This document shows, in pieces, positions 5,091-5,172 of a stretch of 5,172 nt of DNA. Source of the stretch: Leptolinea sp964397625 (GTDB lineage Bacteria; Chloroflexota; Anaerolineae; Anaerolineales; Anaerolineaceae). Position 1 is the stretch's first letter. Each line of letters starts with the position of its first letter. The stretch is from positions 1 to 5,172 of the forward strand of contig CAYNJT010000122.1 in NCBI GenBank assembly GCA_964397625.1, written 5' to 3'. The notes below the pieces were generated by a model that was not told the DNA's origin, ran no database searches, and saw nothing but the letters and a program-made list of their open reading frames with translations. Made by a program: the position numbers and the translations under genes.

Positions 5091-5171
5091 TCAGACCCTA
5101 CCCGATTTGGCTTTTTTGCGCTCCCACGTGCCGGTCATGGACGGCTGCTCGCCCGTTTTTACCACGCCCCG
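5091..5171 (-). CDS. C-terminus of an unrecognised small protein (runs off the right edge)
   Basis: The minus-strand frame enters from the right edge and reads 26 residues, including GVVKTGEQPSMTGTWERKK, then KSGRV and TGA at 5093-5091. It converges on the 486-residue gene, whose stop is 44 bases away. It is the uninterrupted counterpart of the frameshifted remnant at 163-240. The TGEQPSMTGTWER core is the conserved part and the tails differ. The family is not recognised. The call as coding rests on the peptide being conserved between the two copies. Confidence 0.4.
   Translation of the reverse strand, partial: RGVVKTGEQPSMTGTWERKKAKSGRV
5118..5155. repeat. Right copy of the direct repeat
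   Basis: The first 27 bases match 175-201 at 25 positions in the same orientation. Its copy of the CC/CCC run lacks the extra C that breaks the frame in the left copy. The two copies lie about 4.94 kb apart and bracket the whole riboswitch locus. Confidence 0.6.
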
Positions 5172-5172
5172 C

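Noticed and set aside
5141..5160. GC-rich stem with following TTTTT at the right edge as a plus-strand terminator
   Set aside because: Only about 4 bp pair without bulges, and the DNA is better explained as the coding repeat shared with the left edge.

Overview
The window reads as bacterial DNA of moderate GC content with compact genes and sigma70-type promoters. The lineage cannot be fixed from sequence alone. An anaerobic or environmental bacterium, possibly Chloroflexota-like, is a guess. The central feature is a fluoride-response locus with three separate copies of the fluoride (crcB-motif) riboswitch inside about 800 bases. Each copy is followed directly by an intrinsic terminator whose 5' arm overlaps the 3' strand of the aptamer pseudoknot, which is the layout of a transcriptional ON switch.

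Layout. At the left edge (1-134, minus) is the N-terminus of an XRE/HigA-like antitoxin. Just upstream of it (163-240, minus) is a small coding remnant whose DNA recurs near the right edge of the window. On the minus strand, a divergent P-type ATPase (276-1952) lies downstream of a two-CBS-domain protein (2097-2567). Both follow riboswitch A (2698-2750) and its terminator. The stretch without a protein gene from 2568 to 3087 holds the leader of the CBS gene, riboswitch A, two divergent promoters, riboswitch B (2903-2953) with its terminator, and an extra perfect 12-bp hairpin. Between 2785 and 2860 I see only AT-rich DNA. On the plus strand, riboswitch B leads into a broken P-type ATPase gene (3088-3418). 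There the N-terminal motif is joined, out of frame, to the last two membrane helices, with the catalytic middle missing. Riboswitch C (3444-3489) and its terminator precede a 486-residue gene (3586-5046). Its first ~150 residues have the fold of family I inorganic pyrophosphatase but have lost nearly every catalytic residue, and the rest looks like two PH/GRAM-like domains. At the right edge (5091-5171, minus) is the C-terminus of a small protein related to the left-hand remnant.

How it may work together. Fluoride would release transcription of three units from adjacent promoters. No CrcB/Fluc channel and no CLC-F antiporter is present in the window. The regulated products are instead relatives of P-type ATPases and family I pyrophosphatase, both classical targets of fluoride or metal-fluoride inhibition, plus a CBS nucleotide-sensing module. 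A role as alternative pumps, decoys or regulators in fluoride stress is inference. The riboswitch assignments and the loss of pyrophosphatase active-site residues are read directly from the sequence.
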